Position numbers and translations under genes: made by a program. Below are positions 7,118-16,300 of a stretch of DNA of 20,242 bases, in pieces. How positions within the stretch are numbered: position 1 is the stretch's first letter; every line of letters begins with the position of its first letter. The DNA is taken from positions 1 to 20,242 of IMG/VR virus record IMGVR_UViG_3300042922_000436, one strand, 5' to 3'. This DNA comes from a virus. The notes beneath the pieces are model-generated. The model was not told where the DNA came from, searched no databases, and saw nothing but the letters and a program-made list of their open reading frames with translations.

Positions 7118-8679
7118 TGGCACAGAACCAGTACCAGCCGTTCGAAGTCAAGGTTTCCCCTCTATTGGGGACGGACACCGCATCAGCTCCCACCACCCTC
7201 GCAAAAGGGCGTTGGCGCTACCAAATCAACGCCTATCAAAACAAAATCGGATCGTCCACCAAACGCCCCGGCAGCGTACCCGTCACCAACACCGCGTTGG
7301 GTGCATTGATCAAGCACCTAACCGTGTACCGTAGCGGCGCGACAGAGACGATTCTAGGCACGTCAGGCACAAGCTTGTACAAATATGACTCCAGCGCCTG
7401 GAGCGCGGCTACAGGGTCATTAACGAGCGCAGATATGCAGGATGTAGACTTTACCAATGCAGACTTGGACAGCCGGAAGCTGATTACCGATGGAGGAAGC
7501 CTGAAAGAGTACAATGCCACCACTCATACAGTCAGCGCGGTAACGCCAGCTGCAGATGACCCAGACCCGGCACCCGGCAACGCATTGGCGGACATTAACG
7601 CCAAGGGACCGAAGTACATCTTCACTTATTTCGGTCAGGTATTTATCTCTGACGGTAAGGACGTGTGGTATTACTCCAAGCCCTATGAGTACGACTACTT
7701 CCCGGAAACACAGTTTGAACGATGGGTGAGGAACAACGATTACTTTACCGGAAACGGCGTAGTGTTTGATAATGTCGTGCTTCTGCCCATGCGCAAAGGG
7801 TGGGGCATTCTCACCGGGAAAGACTTTGATGATATCGAAGGAAATTTGTTTTTGAACACCGCAAACGGCTGTATCGCGCCGCGCAGCATCCAAAAAGTCA
7901 CCTATCCGAACGGTTCACAGACCGTTCTTTTTTTATCAGACGACGGGGTATATGAAATCTATGACACCGGATATCTGGACGTAGGGTCGCGGCGGTATTC
8001 AACCCGTAGCAAAACAGCCAATATCATCGACTTTACGGGGATTGGATTCACCGAGGCCGAGAAAGCTGCAGCCTCCAGTTACTACGATGCACAAAACTAC
8101 ATGTACATGCTCTGTATCAGCCGCGATACCCAGCGCTTGATGATGGGTTTTGACACCCGCAACGGCGAATGGTACATCTGGACAAACATCCGGGCCAATG
8201 GATTGGTACGGACAGACGCACTCTATTACGCCGGGGAAACGGGACATCTGCACAAGTTTGATGCGATATTGAATCAGGACTGGAACGAAGTTGCGAAGAC
8301 CACCGGAACAATCGTGGATTTTGTTTGTATGACGGACCTAATCGCATTTGAGAAATCCGGTTACGCTTCTTATCTGGATTATCTTGTAGTGTCCTCCAAG
8401 CAGTACGACATCCCGTCTTCCATTGATGTGGAGATACGAGCCTTAACCTCAACCGCAGAGTATACAAGCGCAGTAAACAATGAAATTATGTTGTGGGGTT
8501 TGGGTAAGTGGGGAATCGCCGCATGGTATAACCCTGATTTTTCTGAATTGGTAAGTAAACCGAAGCGAATTCCAGTCCATAAACGTTCTGTCTATTTTCA
8601 AATTCGATTCAGAAACAACCGCGACGAGCCGTGTGAATTGTACGATTACACGGCAATTGGCCGCGTGTCAGGGAGGTAA
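7117..8679 (+). CDS. Tail hub/nozzle protein, beta-propeller-like
   Basis: A 520-residue protein built of repeated beta blades: short strand pairs with aromatic and Gly-rich turns such as LGTSGTSLYKYDSSAWSAAT, QTVLFLSDDGVYEIYDTGYL and QRLMMGFDTRNGEWYIWTNI. This arrangement resembles podoviral tail hub or nozzle proteins (P22 gp10 and T7 tail tubular protein B in role), which sit under the adaptor ring and carry the tail fibres. No signal peptide, no membrane segment. GAGGGGGA precedes the start, and the ATG overlaps the upstream stop. It lies directly before the tail-fibre gene, as expected. The propeller fold is inferred from sequence texture, not from a profile search. Confidence 0.7.
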   Translation: MAQNQYQPFEVKVSPLLGTDTASAPTTLAKGRWRYQINAYQNKIGSSTKRPGSVPVTNTALGALIKHLTVYRSGATETILGTSGTSLYKYDSSAWSAATGSLTSADMQDVDFTNADLDSRKLITDGGSLKEYNATTHTVSAVTPAADDPDPAPGNALADINAKGPKYIFTYFGQVFISDGKDVWYYSKPYEYDYFPETQFERWVRNNDYFTGNGVVFDNVVLLPMRKGWGILTGKDFDDIEGNLFLNTANGCIAPRSIQKVTYPNGSQTVLFLSDDGVYEIYDTGYLDVGSRRYSTRSKTANIIDFTGIGFTEAEKAAASSYYDAQNYMYMLCISRDTQRLMMGFDTRNGEWYIWTNIRANGLVRTDALYYAGETGHLHKFDAILNQDWNEVAKTTGTIVDFVCMTDLIAFEKSGYASYLDYLVVSSKQYDIPSSIDVEIRALTSTAEYTSAVNNEIMLWGLGKWGIAAWYNPDFSELVSKPKRIPVHKRSVYFQIRFRNNRDEPCELYDYTAIGRVSGR

Positions 8680-8684
8680 TATCC

Positions 8685-10766
8685 ATGGGTGATCCGATTA
8701 ATAGAGCGCCACTAACCGCAGCACAAACCAACCTGGTCAACGGGGAAGTGTCGGACGGTCCGATATTGGAGGCTGCGGTAGAAAATCTGTACGACTACAG
8801 TGATACTAAAAACGCCGAGATTAACGCACACTTAGCAGCTTCTACCCTACCCCATGCGGATGGATCGGTGACCACATCCAAGATTCGGGATGGTGCTGTA
8901 ACGGAACCCAAACTCGCTACAGGTGCAGTCAGCACCAATAAACTGGCGGACAACTCCATCATTACACAAAAGATTCAAAACAACCAAATTACAGAAGATA
9001 AAATGGCAAGCGGCTCTGCAAGTAGCAGAGTCATTGCAAATCAGGCAGTAAAGGCTCAGCACATTGACCCTGCTTTATTTGCTCCGTATCCAGATACTGC
9101 GGTATGGGCGAAGTTTGCCCAGGTTGATAGTCAGTTTACTCAAGTTGAACAACGGTTTTCTGAGATTACACAATCCGGGTTCTACAAATCTGTTTCAAAG
9201 ATGCAAAACAACCAATCCACATATGTAATTGCTGTAGGTGACAGTGTAACGTGGAGTGTGCAGCCTTCTCCATCTTCGGCACAAGTACCAAATCCGTACC
9301 CCGCGTTATTGCAAGAAAAATTAAGGATGGTATACAACAATAACAATATAACAGTTGAAAACCAGGGCAAGAGCGGATGGTCTGCTGCTACATGGTTAGC
9401 AAGTGGAGCTAGTGCTTATTATACAAATGTAATCAATAAACACCCGGACATGATTGTCCTTATGTTGGGGATAAACGATGTGCAAAGCGGTTTTAGTTCC
9501 CAAAAGTACAAGACAGATGCGGAGTCTATGATAAAAATAGCTCTCGACAATGGCATCGAGGTACTTCTTCTGTCCCCGACTATGGTCATGGTTAAAAACG
9601 ACTTTTCTTCTAAGCAAGATGTGAACACGCTCGTATATGAGTATGCGGAAGTGTGTAAGAATCTTGCCAGTCTTTACAATATCGGATTTATTGACATGCA
9701 AAACGAGTTTATGGATTTGGTGTATAACAAAAATGTATATCTGGCATCAGATTTGGTGAATGCAACAGATTTTGTGCATCCCACGGAATTGGGATATGCA
9801 ATGATAGCAAATTTAGTGGTTAAACAATTCCAACGTGCGCCAGTAATGGTGGTTGATTCGGAAAAGTCCTTTGGTGCTGTTGGGTGTCCCTACATTGAAA
9901 GCAACATTAAGATCGCTGATAGCCCGACCGGAAGTTCGTTGAGGTTCAAGCAAGTGTACCTTGTTAAAAGCGACAAATACATTAAATTTAGGTTTATGGT
10001 GTTGAAAAACAACCTGTCGTTGTATTTGTTGCTTGCCAAAAGTTACTACGGTGGGCAAATGGATATTTATCTGGATAACACTCTGGTGGCTACGGTAAAT
10101 GAATATGATTCTGCAATCGGATCGGCAGTTACCAGATACGGTATGAAGACATTTATCTCAGACGTTTCCAATGGATATCATGAGTTATTGATTAGCGGAG
10201 CAAACATGACAAAAGTAAATGTTGATGCTTTGTACATGTTTATCCTGGAAGCCATCAGTTTTGAAGATAAAACAAAGAATAAGCGATTGTCGGATAACGC
10301 TACTGTTCAGCTTGCTAATAACGCTTTTGTGAGCTTGAGACAGGGCAATTTCGATGATTTTGCTTGTTTGCGATCAGGAAGAACATTGGTATGCAGGTTT
10401 AAAGGATATGGATTTGTAAATTCCAGCGGTATTTTGATAAACAACACAATAACAGCCACCGGAACAGATTCTGTGGCTAACTTTATTTCATTCGCATCAA
10501 GCAAAATTCAGTTGACCACATATAATATAAATTCCGGTACTCCTGTTGTTACGGCTGGAACATCAACTATAGATTTAACAAAAGAACTTGACATTAGAAT
10601 TGAGATAGATAGCAGTTACGGGTTCAAGGTTTACTGCAACAACGTGCTTGAAGTAACCGCATCAAATTCACAAAATTCAGTTACAGGAGGGTATGTTAAA
10701 TTACTTAATCAAAGTGGAAGCACCATAACATTGTCGCTATCGGATTTCAGCATATATTCGTATTGA
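8685..10766 (+). CDS. Tail fibre/receptor-binding protein with SGNH hydrolase domain
   Basis: A 693-residue adhesin-type tail protein. Residues 1-55 are likely the virion-attachment part. About 60-126 hold tandem ~10-residue repeats (GSVTTSKIRD, GAVTEPKLAT, GAVSTNKLAD) typical of trimeric fibre shafts. About 180-375 form an SGNH/GDSL hydrolase: GDS with Ser187, GIND with Asn264, and DFVH with Asp362 and His365, a complete catalytic set. SGNH enzymes commonly remove acetyl or acyl groups from polysaccharides. About 390-530 and 540-693 look like carbohydrate-binding beta sandwiches (GQMDIYLDNTLVATV; LDIRIEIDSSYGFKVYCNN). Likely role: bind and deacylate a surface polysaccharide of the host. GGGAGGT precedes ATG 8685. 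Base composition drops sharply after the repeats, suggesting domain exchange. Substrate unknown. Confidence 0.8.
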   Translation: MGDPINRAPLTAAQTNLVNGEVSDGPILEAAVENLYDYSDTKNAEINAHLAASTLPHADGSVTTSKIRDGAVTEPKLATGAVSTNKLADNSIITQKIQNNQITEDKMASGSASSRVIANQAVKAQHIDPALFAPYPDTAVWAKFAQVDSQFTQVEQRFSEITQSGFYKSVSKMQNNQSTYVIAVGDSVTWSVQPSPSSAQVPNPYPALLQEKLRMVYNNNNITVENQGKSGWSAATWLASGASAYYTNVINKHPDMIVLMLGINDVQSGFSSQKYKTDAESMIKIALDNGIEVLLLSPTMVMVKNDFSSKQDVNTLVYEYAEVCKNLASLYNIGFIDMQNEFMDLVYNKNVYLASDLVNATDFVHPTELGYAMIANLVVKQFQRAPVMVVDSEKSFGAVGCPYIESNIKIADSPTGSSLRFKQVYLVKSDKYIKFRFMVLKNNLSLYLLLAKSYYGGQMDIYLDNTLVATVNEYDSAIGSAVTRYGMKTFISDVSNGYHELLISGANMTKVNVDALYMFILEAISFEDKTKNKRLSDNATVQLANNAFVSLRQGNFDDFACLRSGRTLVCRFKGYGFVNSSGILINNTITATGTDSVANFISFASSKIQLTTYNINSGTPVVTAGTSTIDLTKELDIRIEIDSSYGFKVYCNNVLEVTASNSQNSVTGGYVKLLNQSGSTITLSLSDFSIYSY
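8862..9062 (+). repeat. Imperfect decapeptide repeats in the fibre shaft
   Basis: About six to seven imperfect ten-residue units in the tail fibre, with the pattern G-[AS]-[VI]-T-x-x-K-[IL]-x-[DNT]. The repeats are clear in protein but degenerate in DNA. Such repeats form shaft segments of phage fibres and often mark recombination joints before exchangeable tips. Confidence 0.6.
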
Positions 10767-10799
10767 TTAACAAATGTCACAATGATTTAATTTATACCC

Positions 10800-10828
10800 T
10801 TCAATTTAATATACAGAAAATGTATAAT
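10800..10828 (+). promoter_or_regulatory. Candidate promoter for the membrane SGNH gene
   Basis: A perfect TATAAT at 10823-10828 lies in the 95-base leader between the tail-fibre stop and the TTG start at 10862. The -35 region at the best spacing (TTCAAT, 10800-10805) is weak. The local sequence is very AT-rich, so chance occurrence is possible. It would permit expression of the hydrolase independent of the late operon. Confidence 0.4.
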
Positions 10829-10861
10829 TGTTCAAAACACGAACAGAATCGAGGGGTTATT

Positions 10862-11578
10862 TTGAAAATAGTTTGGAAGGCAATCATTATTGCATCAATA
10901 ATGGTTAACATCATAGGATTAGCAGGAGGTGGATATATTGCAATAAAAGCAGGTTGGATACTAAAGGGAAATGATACCCAGACATACCCAATAAATTATT
11001 ATATACAGAAGGGTGTATACGACAAATTAAGCGTATCTGAAAACGACATTGTTTTTTTTGGAGATAGTCTTACTGATTTTGGTCAATGGAATGAAGTGTT
11101 GTCATCCCCCAAAAAAGTGTTAAACAGGGGGATAATGGGGGATGATACAGAACGGTTACTTGGAAGAGTGAACGAGGTTGGAAATCCGAGTAAAGTTTTT
11201 ATTATGGCCGGAATAAATGATCTGATAAACGGTGAACCATTGGACCAAATATTAAGTAATTATAAAAATATCGTAACCACCATTTCCAAAAATTCTCCAA
11301 AAACTAAAATTTATATTGAAAGTGTTTTGCCTGTTGACAACATCAAATTTAAAGATTCATACAAAACAAAAAAAAGTATAAATCCCAATGACGTTATTTT
11401 AATGAATGATCAACTGAAATTACTAGTTCAGGAGTTTAATGGAGTCTATGTAGATTTATATGATTCCTTTTCGTATGGCGACGTACTGAGGAGTAATTAC
11501 ACATCAGATGGAATTCATTTGACTAGTGAAGGATATAACCTTTGGGCAAGTTTATTAATAAAACATGTGAACGACTGA
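10862..11578 (+). CDS. Membrane-anchored SGNH/GDSL hydrolase
   Basis: A 238-residue enzyme. I choose TTG 10862 because GAGGGG at 10851-10856 lies 5 bases upstream; a longer frame from 10763 lacks a site and overlaps the fibre stop. Two early lysines are followed by a hydrophobic segment (residues 7-28, AIIIASIMVNIIGLAGGGYI), a signal anchor that should place the enzyme outside the membrane. SGNH motifs follow: GDSLTDFG (Ser69), NRGIMGDD, GIND (Asn119) and DGIHL (Asp216, His219), so the catalytic set is complete. Such enzymes typically deacylate glycans or lipids. It is not a typical structural protein: it lies in AT-rich DNA between tail fibre and ejection genes, with its own promoter-like box and terminator. 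It may alter the cell surface of the infected or lysogenic host (superinfection exclusion). Substrate unknown; a virion role is not excluded. Confidence 0.75.
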   Translation: MKIVWKAIIIASIMVNIIGLAGGGYIAIKAGWILKGNDTQTYPINYYIQKGVYDKLSVSENDIVFFGDSLTDFGQWNEVLSSPKKVLNRGIMGDDTERLLGRVNEVGNPSKVFIMAGINDLINGEPLDQILSNYKNIVTTISKNSPKTKIYIESVLPVDNIKFKDSYKTKKSINPNDVILMNDQLKLLVQEFNGVYVDLYDSFSYGDVLRSNYTSDGIHLTSEGYNLWASLLIKHVND

Positions 11579-11607
11579 AACTAAGATATTTAATTGATAT
11601 TTAAGAA

Positions 11608-11637
11608 GCCTCGGGGCATCCCGGGGCTATTTATTTT
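11608..11637 (+). terminator. Intrinsic terminator after the membrane SGNH gene
   Basis: GCCTCGGG (11608-11615) pairs with CCCGGGGC (11620-11627), with one G-U pair and a GCAT loop, followed by TATTTATTTT. It closes the AT-rich cassette and is itself GC-rich. The ribosome binding site of the next gene follows at once. Confidence 0.75.
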
Positions 11638-11649
11638 GGGGGTGAACCC

Positions 11650-13386
11650 ATGGCAACCGCAAATAAAAACTTATTTCCCGATCTCAGCAACCCAAACGCC
11701 GAATACTACCAAGTGTATAAACCCAAGTTTGACACCACGCCAACTTACTCTGCTCCCACATCCTACAGCGGTCAGCAATCATCTTTGGGCAACATCACAG
11801 GTGTGAGCGCAGACAAGGTAAACTCCGCATACACAGGGTTTGCGGACAGCGCTCGCGCAAGTGGAACGGCAGGTACAGGCGGACAGGTTAACATGTACAC
11901 AGCGCCCGGGGGAAATGTGTATAACACCTCGAACATGACGCCACAGCAGATTAACGCCTTGATGCTGAACAAGGAAAACAACCCGAACGCTGCGGCGATA
12001 CTTTCTGGAATGGGATTGGACATCAACGGTAATCAGAAAATCAAGAGTCCGTGGGAGCAAGGCTTGGACCGTCTCCGTGACAACTACGCTCAAAGCACGG
12101 GTAACACCTACAACTACCAGACAGGTGCTTATACGTCGCCTACAGGATCGGGTAGTTCGTACAGCATTCCGCAGAATGGCGGATACGTGCCGCCATCAGC
12201 TGCAAGCGCGGCAAAAGGCGTATTCACAGCCCCTGTTTCAGCGACTGGCGCACAGCAGAATCCTTTGTATGAACAGGCCAAAGCGCAGGTGGATCAAAAA
12301 AGGGCGGCTATATTTAACGCGTATAATCAGCAAAAAGGAACTCTAAAGGATGAATATGATTACACCCAGCAGCACAAAAACGATAGCAGAATACTGGAGG
12401 ACGTAGCATTCCAACGAAACAACAATCCATTTAGCGGTCGTACAGGATATGCACAAAGACAGAATCAACGTGATCGAGGTATTGAAGATACCGCGGCGCA
12501 AAAAAGCTACAACTCTACTATTGCTGGACTTTCTAGTCAATTAGCAGAATTTGATGCTAATTATCCTGCACTTATTCAAGAAGCATTAAATGCTTTAGAA
12601 GACCGTCAATTCAACAAGGATACTACAATCGCTGGGTTGACAGGTAATTACAACGGACAACGGACGTTAGCGGGAAGCGCACAAGACGCAAACGTTCAGA
12701 ACCAACAGTTCAATCAGGGCATCGCACAAGCCAATGTAACGGGATCCTATCAACCGTATCAATCGCAAATAAACCAAATGAATGCAAACTCTCAGGCTTG
12801 GTTTAACGCTACTCCTGAACAACGTCAGCAACTAGAGGCGCAGAATCGTTCTATCGCCTCTCAAATTGGCGCCACACAGGACGCACAGGGTAATTGGGTA
12901 ATGCCACAAGCAACACCTACATTAGAAGCAATCAAGACACAATTTGAGAATGATAAATATTGGACTACATTCCAAGAAAATGTCCGTCAGTTTGACACCA
13001 CTACCGCCATTGAAAAGGCATATAAAGATGGTCAACTGTCTCTTCAACAAGCAGCGCAGGCGATCGACAAATACCAAGCCGAAACGAGTCGTATGGGCAC
13101 AATCTCAAGCGCAAATACAGCAGCGGAGAGGTTAGCATGGGAAAAAGATCCCAATAACCCGGATAACATCTACAAGATGAATCAGGCAAACAGTGCAGGA
13201 ACAACCAGAACCGACAACAACAATCAGTTCACATCAGCCGTTGTATCTAACGTTGATCAAATGGATCCAGACACAAGAAAGAAGTTCTTTACCAATGAAA
13301 AGCAGACGCTTATTAACCAACTTGGCTTGTCTGGTTATAACACGCTCTACAATCAATATTTCGATCAATACGGCGATCCCAAGTAA
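11650..13386 (+). CDS. Asn/Gln-rich internal virion (ejection) protein
   Basis: A 578-residue protein of unusual composition: Asn, Gln, Ala, Thr and Tyr dominate. The first ~200 residues are low-complexity Ser/Thr/Tyr/Gly/Pro sequence (NYQTGAYTSPTGSGSSYSIP), and about 200-480 are helical with many Gln and Ala (QAKAQVDQKRAAIFNAYNQQ; AEFDANYPALIQEALNALED). There is no signal peptide or transmembrane segment. GGGGGTG precedes ATG 11650. Its place after the tail fibre and before the giant gene matches the pair or trio of ejection proteins in podoviruses (T7 gp14-16, P22 gp7/16/20), which are stored in the head and enter the host envelope. The role is inferred from context and composition; a tail-associated structural role is the alternative. 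Confidence 0.6.
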   Translation: MATANKNLFPDLSNPNAEYYQVYKPKFDTTPTYSAPTSYSGQQSSLGNITGVSADKVNSAYTGFADSARASGTAGTGGQVNMYTAPGGNVYNTSNMTPQQINALMLNKENNPNAAAILSGMGLDINGNQKIKSPWEQGLDRLRDNYAQSTGNTYNYQTGAYTSPTGSGSSYSIPQNGGYVPPSAASAAKGVFTAPVSATGAQQNPLYEQAKAQVDQKRAAIFNAYNQQKGTLKDEYDYTQQHKNDSRILEDVAFQRNNNPFSGRTGYAQRQNQRDRGIEDTAAQKSYNSTIAGLSSQLAEFDANYPALIQEALNALEDRQFNKDTTIAGLTGNYNGQRTLAGSAQDANVQNQQFNQGIAQANVTGSYQPYQSQINQMNANSQAWFNATPEQRQQLEAQNRSIASQIGATQDAQGNWVMPQATPTLEAIKTQFENDKYWTTFQENVRQFDTTTAIEKAYKDGQLSLQQAAQAIDKYQAETSRMGTISSANTAAERLAWEKDPNNPDNIYKMNQANSAGTTRTDNNNQFTSAVVSNVDQMDPDTRKKFFTNEKQTLINQLGLSGYNTLYNQYFDQYGDPK

Positions 13387-13398
13387 GGGGAGATTATC

Positions 13399-16300
13399 AT
13401 GTCAATTGACTGGAGCAAGTATGGAATAAAAGAAAAAGACAGCACCGGCATTGACTGGTCAAAGTACAAAACCCCGACAAAACAAGAGAAATGGGAATCA
13501 GGCTTAGCAGAAGAAAAAGACCTTTTTTCCCGGATAATCAAGCCGGGTACAATTGAAGTAGGGATTCCCAATGTGGCTGCCTCTATTTCTGCCCCCTTGG
13601 GCGTGACCAAAAAGCAAATGGAGACCGCAAAAACTGTTCAACCTGTGCAAACAACAAAAGAAGAACTCCCGGGCCGGGATATTCCGGTCCTGGGTTCCGT
13701 CTTCCGCGCACTGGATAAGGTTGGAGACGCGGTAGAAGGCTCCGGCGTCGGTCCGCTTATGCGTTCTTTCTACGTCCCTGGAGCTGGTGGCGCCAATGTA
13801 TCCGGTCTTGTAGGCGCAGCGGAAAATGTTGCCTCTAAGATTGTGCGGCCCGGCACAGCAACAGCCCTGACAAGCGGACTGAGAGGCGTACAGCAAGCAC
13901 CTGTACTTGGCAGCATGGTATTGGGCCAAGGGGCAAAGAAAGCCATTGAGGAGGCCGCGGTAGGGGTTCCATTGGGAATCGGGCAGTATCTCGCTACACA
14001 GGGCTCCAGCGGCAAGGCAAGCCTGAGCGATGCGGCCATGGCTGGCGTAGACGGTGCATTGCTTGGGGGAGCGATTGGTGCAGCTGCGCCGGAAATAGGT
14101 GCAGGCATCAAGAATCTTTCAGCGAAACTGAGCAACAATTTGCGAAAAGGTAAAAACGCCGTGGAAACGGTTGTCCAAGAGGCGGATGCAGTACCTTCCA
14201 GAATCGTAGAGACTGTCCCGGAAAATCGTCCTGCAGCAGTAGAGCCGGTACAGCAAACGCAGCGGACACAGTTACCTGTTGAACCCAATGAGCGCGGCCT
14301 TGTCACCACCTTGAGAGAGTCCGGTAAACTCACGCCGGAAGTCAAAGCCAACCTGGAAGCATCCCCGGTGCGTACCTATGACCCCATCACCAACGCAGCC
14401 ACCGTCCAACGGGCTAACCAATTGATTGACCAAGGCTTAGACGTAGCCGAAGCATCTGTATTGGGAGCACAAGGCCGTTTAAACGCGGATAAGGTGGCTA
14501 CGGGATTCCGTTTGATTGACGAGTACCAAAAGGCTGGGAACGTTCAAAAGGCGGTCACCCTGGCTGAAAACCTTGCTAAGCAACTTACCGAAGCCGGACA
14601 AACCGTCCAAGCTGCATCCATCTGGAACCGGCTGACCCCGGAAGGGGCATTGGTGGCTGCCACACGCAAGGTGGAGGCCATCAACCAGAAGCTCCCGAAA
14701 GGCGCTGCAGACGTTGTACTGACCGAGAAAAACGCCAACGACATCATGACCGCAGCACAAGCTATCCAGCGCTCTGGTGTGAGCAAGGAACGCGCAGGAA
14801 ATGTTATCGAAATCCTGGACAATCTCAAAGCCGGAAAACAAGTCACCGTCGAAGAAAAGAAAATTGTCACCGACTTTATTAAGGACGCCAAACAATTTGT
14901 GAAGCCTGAAAAAACCATAACTCCTAGAGTCGCCAAGACGCCGAAGGAACTCACCGAACCGCGCGTAAGGGATAAGGTAGTCTCGTTCATGGACGAGGCT
15001 GAGAAGGCCGCTATGGAGCGCATAAATGCACGTAGAAACCGACTCAGTTCTACACCGTTTGATGAATGGGCTGATTATGCGATTGTTGGTGCTTCTAAAC
15101 TGGTCAAGGGCGGCGTTAAGTTTGCAGATTGGTCCGAGGACATGCTGCGTACATTTGGGGAAGAAATCAAACCTCACTTGGAAACGATCTTTGAACAAGC
15201 CCAGGAACGCATGAAGTTAACCAGCCGATACGTGAGCAAGGGGCAACTGGAAAAGGCCGCGGAAGCCGCCAATCGTATCACTTCTTCAAACGCCGAAAAT
15301 GAATTTGTCTCCAACTTTGCTGCATCCATTAAAAACGCTCTGGATAAAGCCAAGTCCGGGGATATCGAAGGAATCAACATCGATGAATTGAAGTCTATGG
15401 CACAGGATATTGTTGATAGCGCCAAACCTGGGAAGCCCACCAACGACGAAAAGAAAATTCTACAATCTGCCAAGCGATTAGCGAAGAAATTGACCCAAAA
15501 TGCAGATGAAGTGGAGCTTACTTCACCATCCGAGCAAGTACGGGAATTCAATGCTTTGGTGCGGCAAGTAGCGGAATTGGCCGATGAAGGCATTGAAAAG
15601 GGAGTGCCGCCGAAAATAGATAAAGAGGCCATTGAATCTTTGTCCTATCGGCTGTTCGAGCGCGCAAAACCAAGTCAAGCTGAAAAAGTGGCTACATCCT
15701 ACTTGAAGAAAAATGAAGCAAAACTGATGCCGGAAGATATCGAAATGGTACGGGAACTCGCCAAGAGTGTATCGGAACTGTCCGGTGATGCCCAACGCGC
15801 TGCTTCCCAGGATCTGCAGGTGGTGTTAAACGGTTTCGAACGCGCTGGCGTTGGTCAAAAGCTTTCGTCTGCTCAGTACATTTCCATGTTGCTGAATCCC
15901 AAGACACAGATTCGGAACATTGTCGGAAATGAGTTATTATACCGGATCGAGCGTATCCAACGCATGGCGGCAACGCCTATTGACTTTGCGGTATCGAAAC
16001 TGACCGGGAAGGACAGACAAATCACATTTAGCCGTGGTCCGATGTCCTGGGACAACTTTTTCAGTCCCACTCGAACGTTTATGAAGGGCATAAAAGAAGG
16101 CGCTGTGGCTGGCGCAAGGGGTGTGAACCCGGATGGACTGACTACCGCCTATGATATCAGCGGACAGGCATTTAAGAGCAAGTTGAACCCTCTCACCTAC
16201 CTAGAGAAGGCGCTAGGCGCAACCATGAAAGGTTTTGACTATGCCGCCTATAACAGGGCCGTAGATGGACGTTTGCGGGAAATGGCATACCTGGACGCAA

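Noticed and set aside
6918-7334. Rightward 138-residue frame across the connector-hub junction
   Set aside because: Overlaps two better frames; Pro/Arg-rich shadow sequence with no ribosome site.
10763-10861. Upstream extension of the membrane SGNH hydrolase to TTG 10763
   Set aside because: No ribosome site before 10763, it overlaps the tail-fibre stop, and it would add 33 residues before a good signal anchor; TTG 10862 has GAGGGG.
14479-15198. Leftward 239-residue open frame inside the giant protein gene
   Set aside because: Antisense to a continuous 1434-residue frame with good start and composition; product is Cys/Phe-rich shadow sequence.
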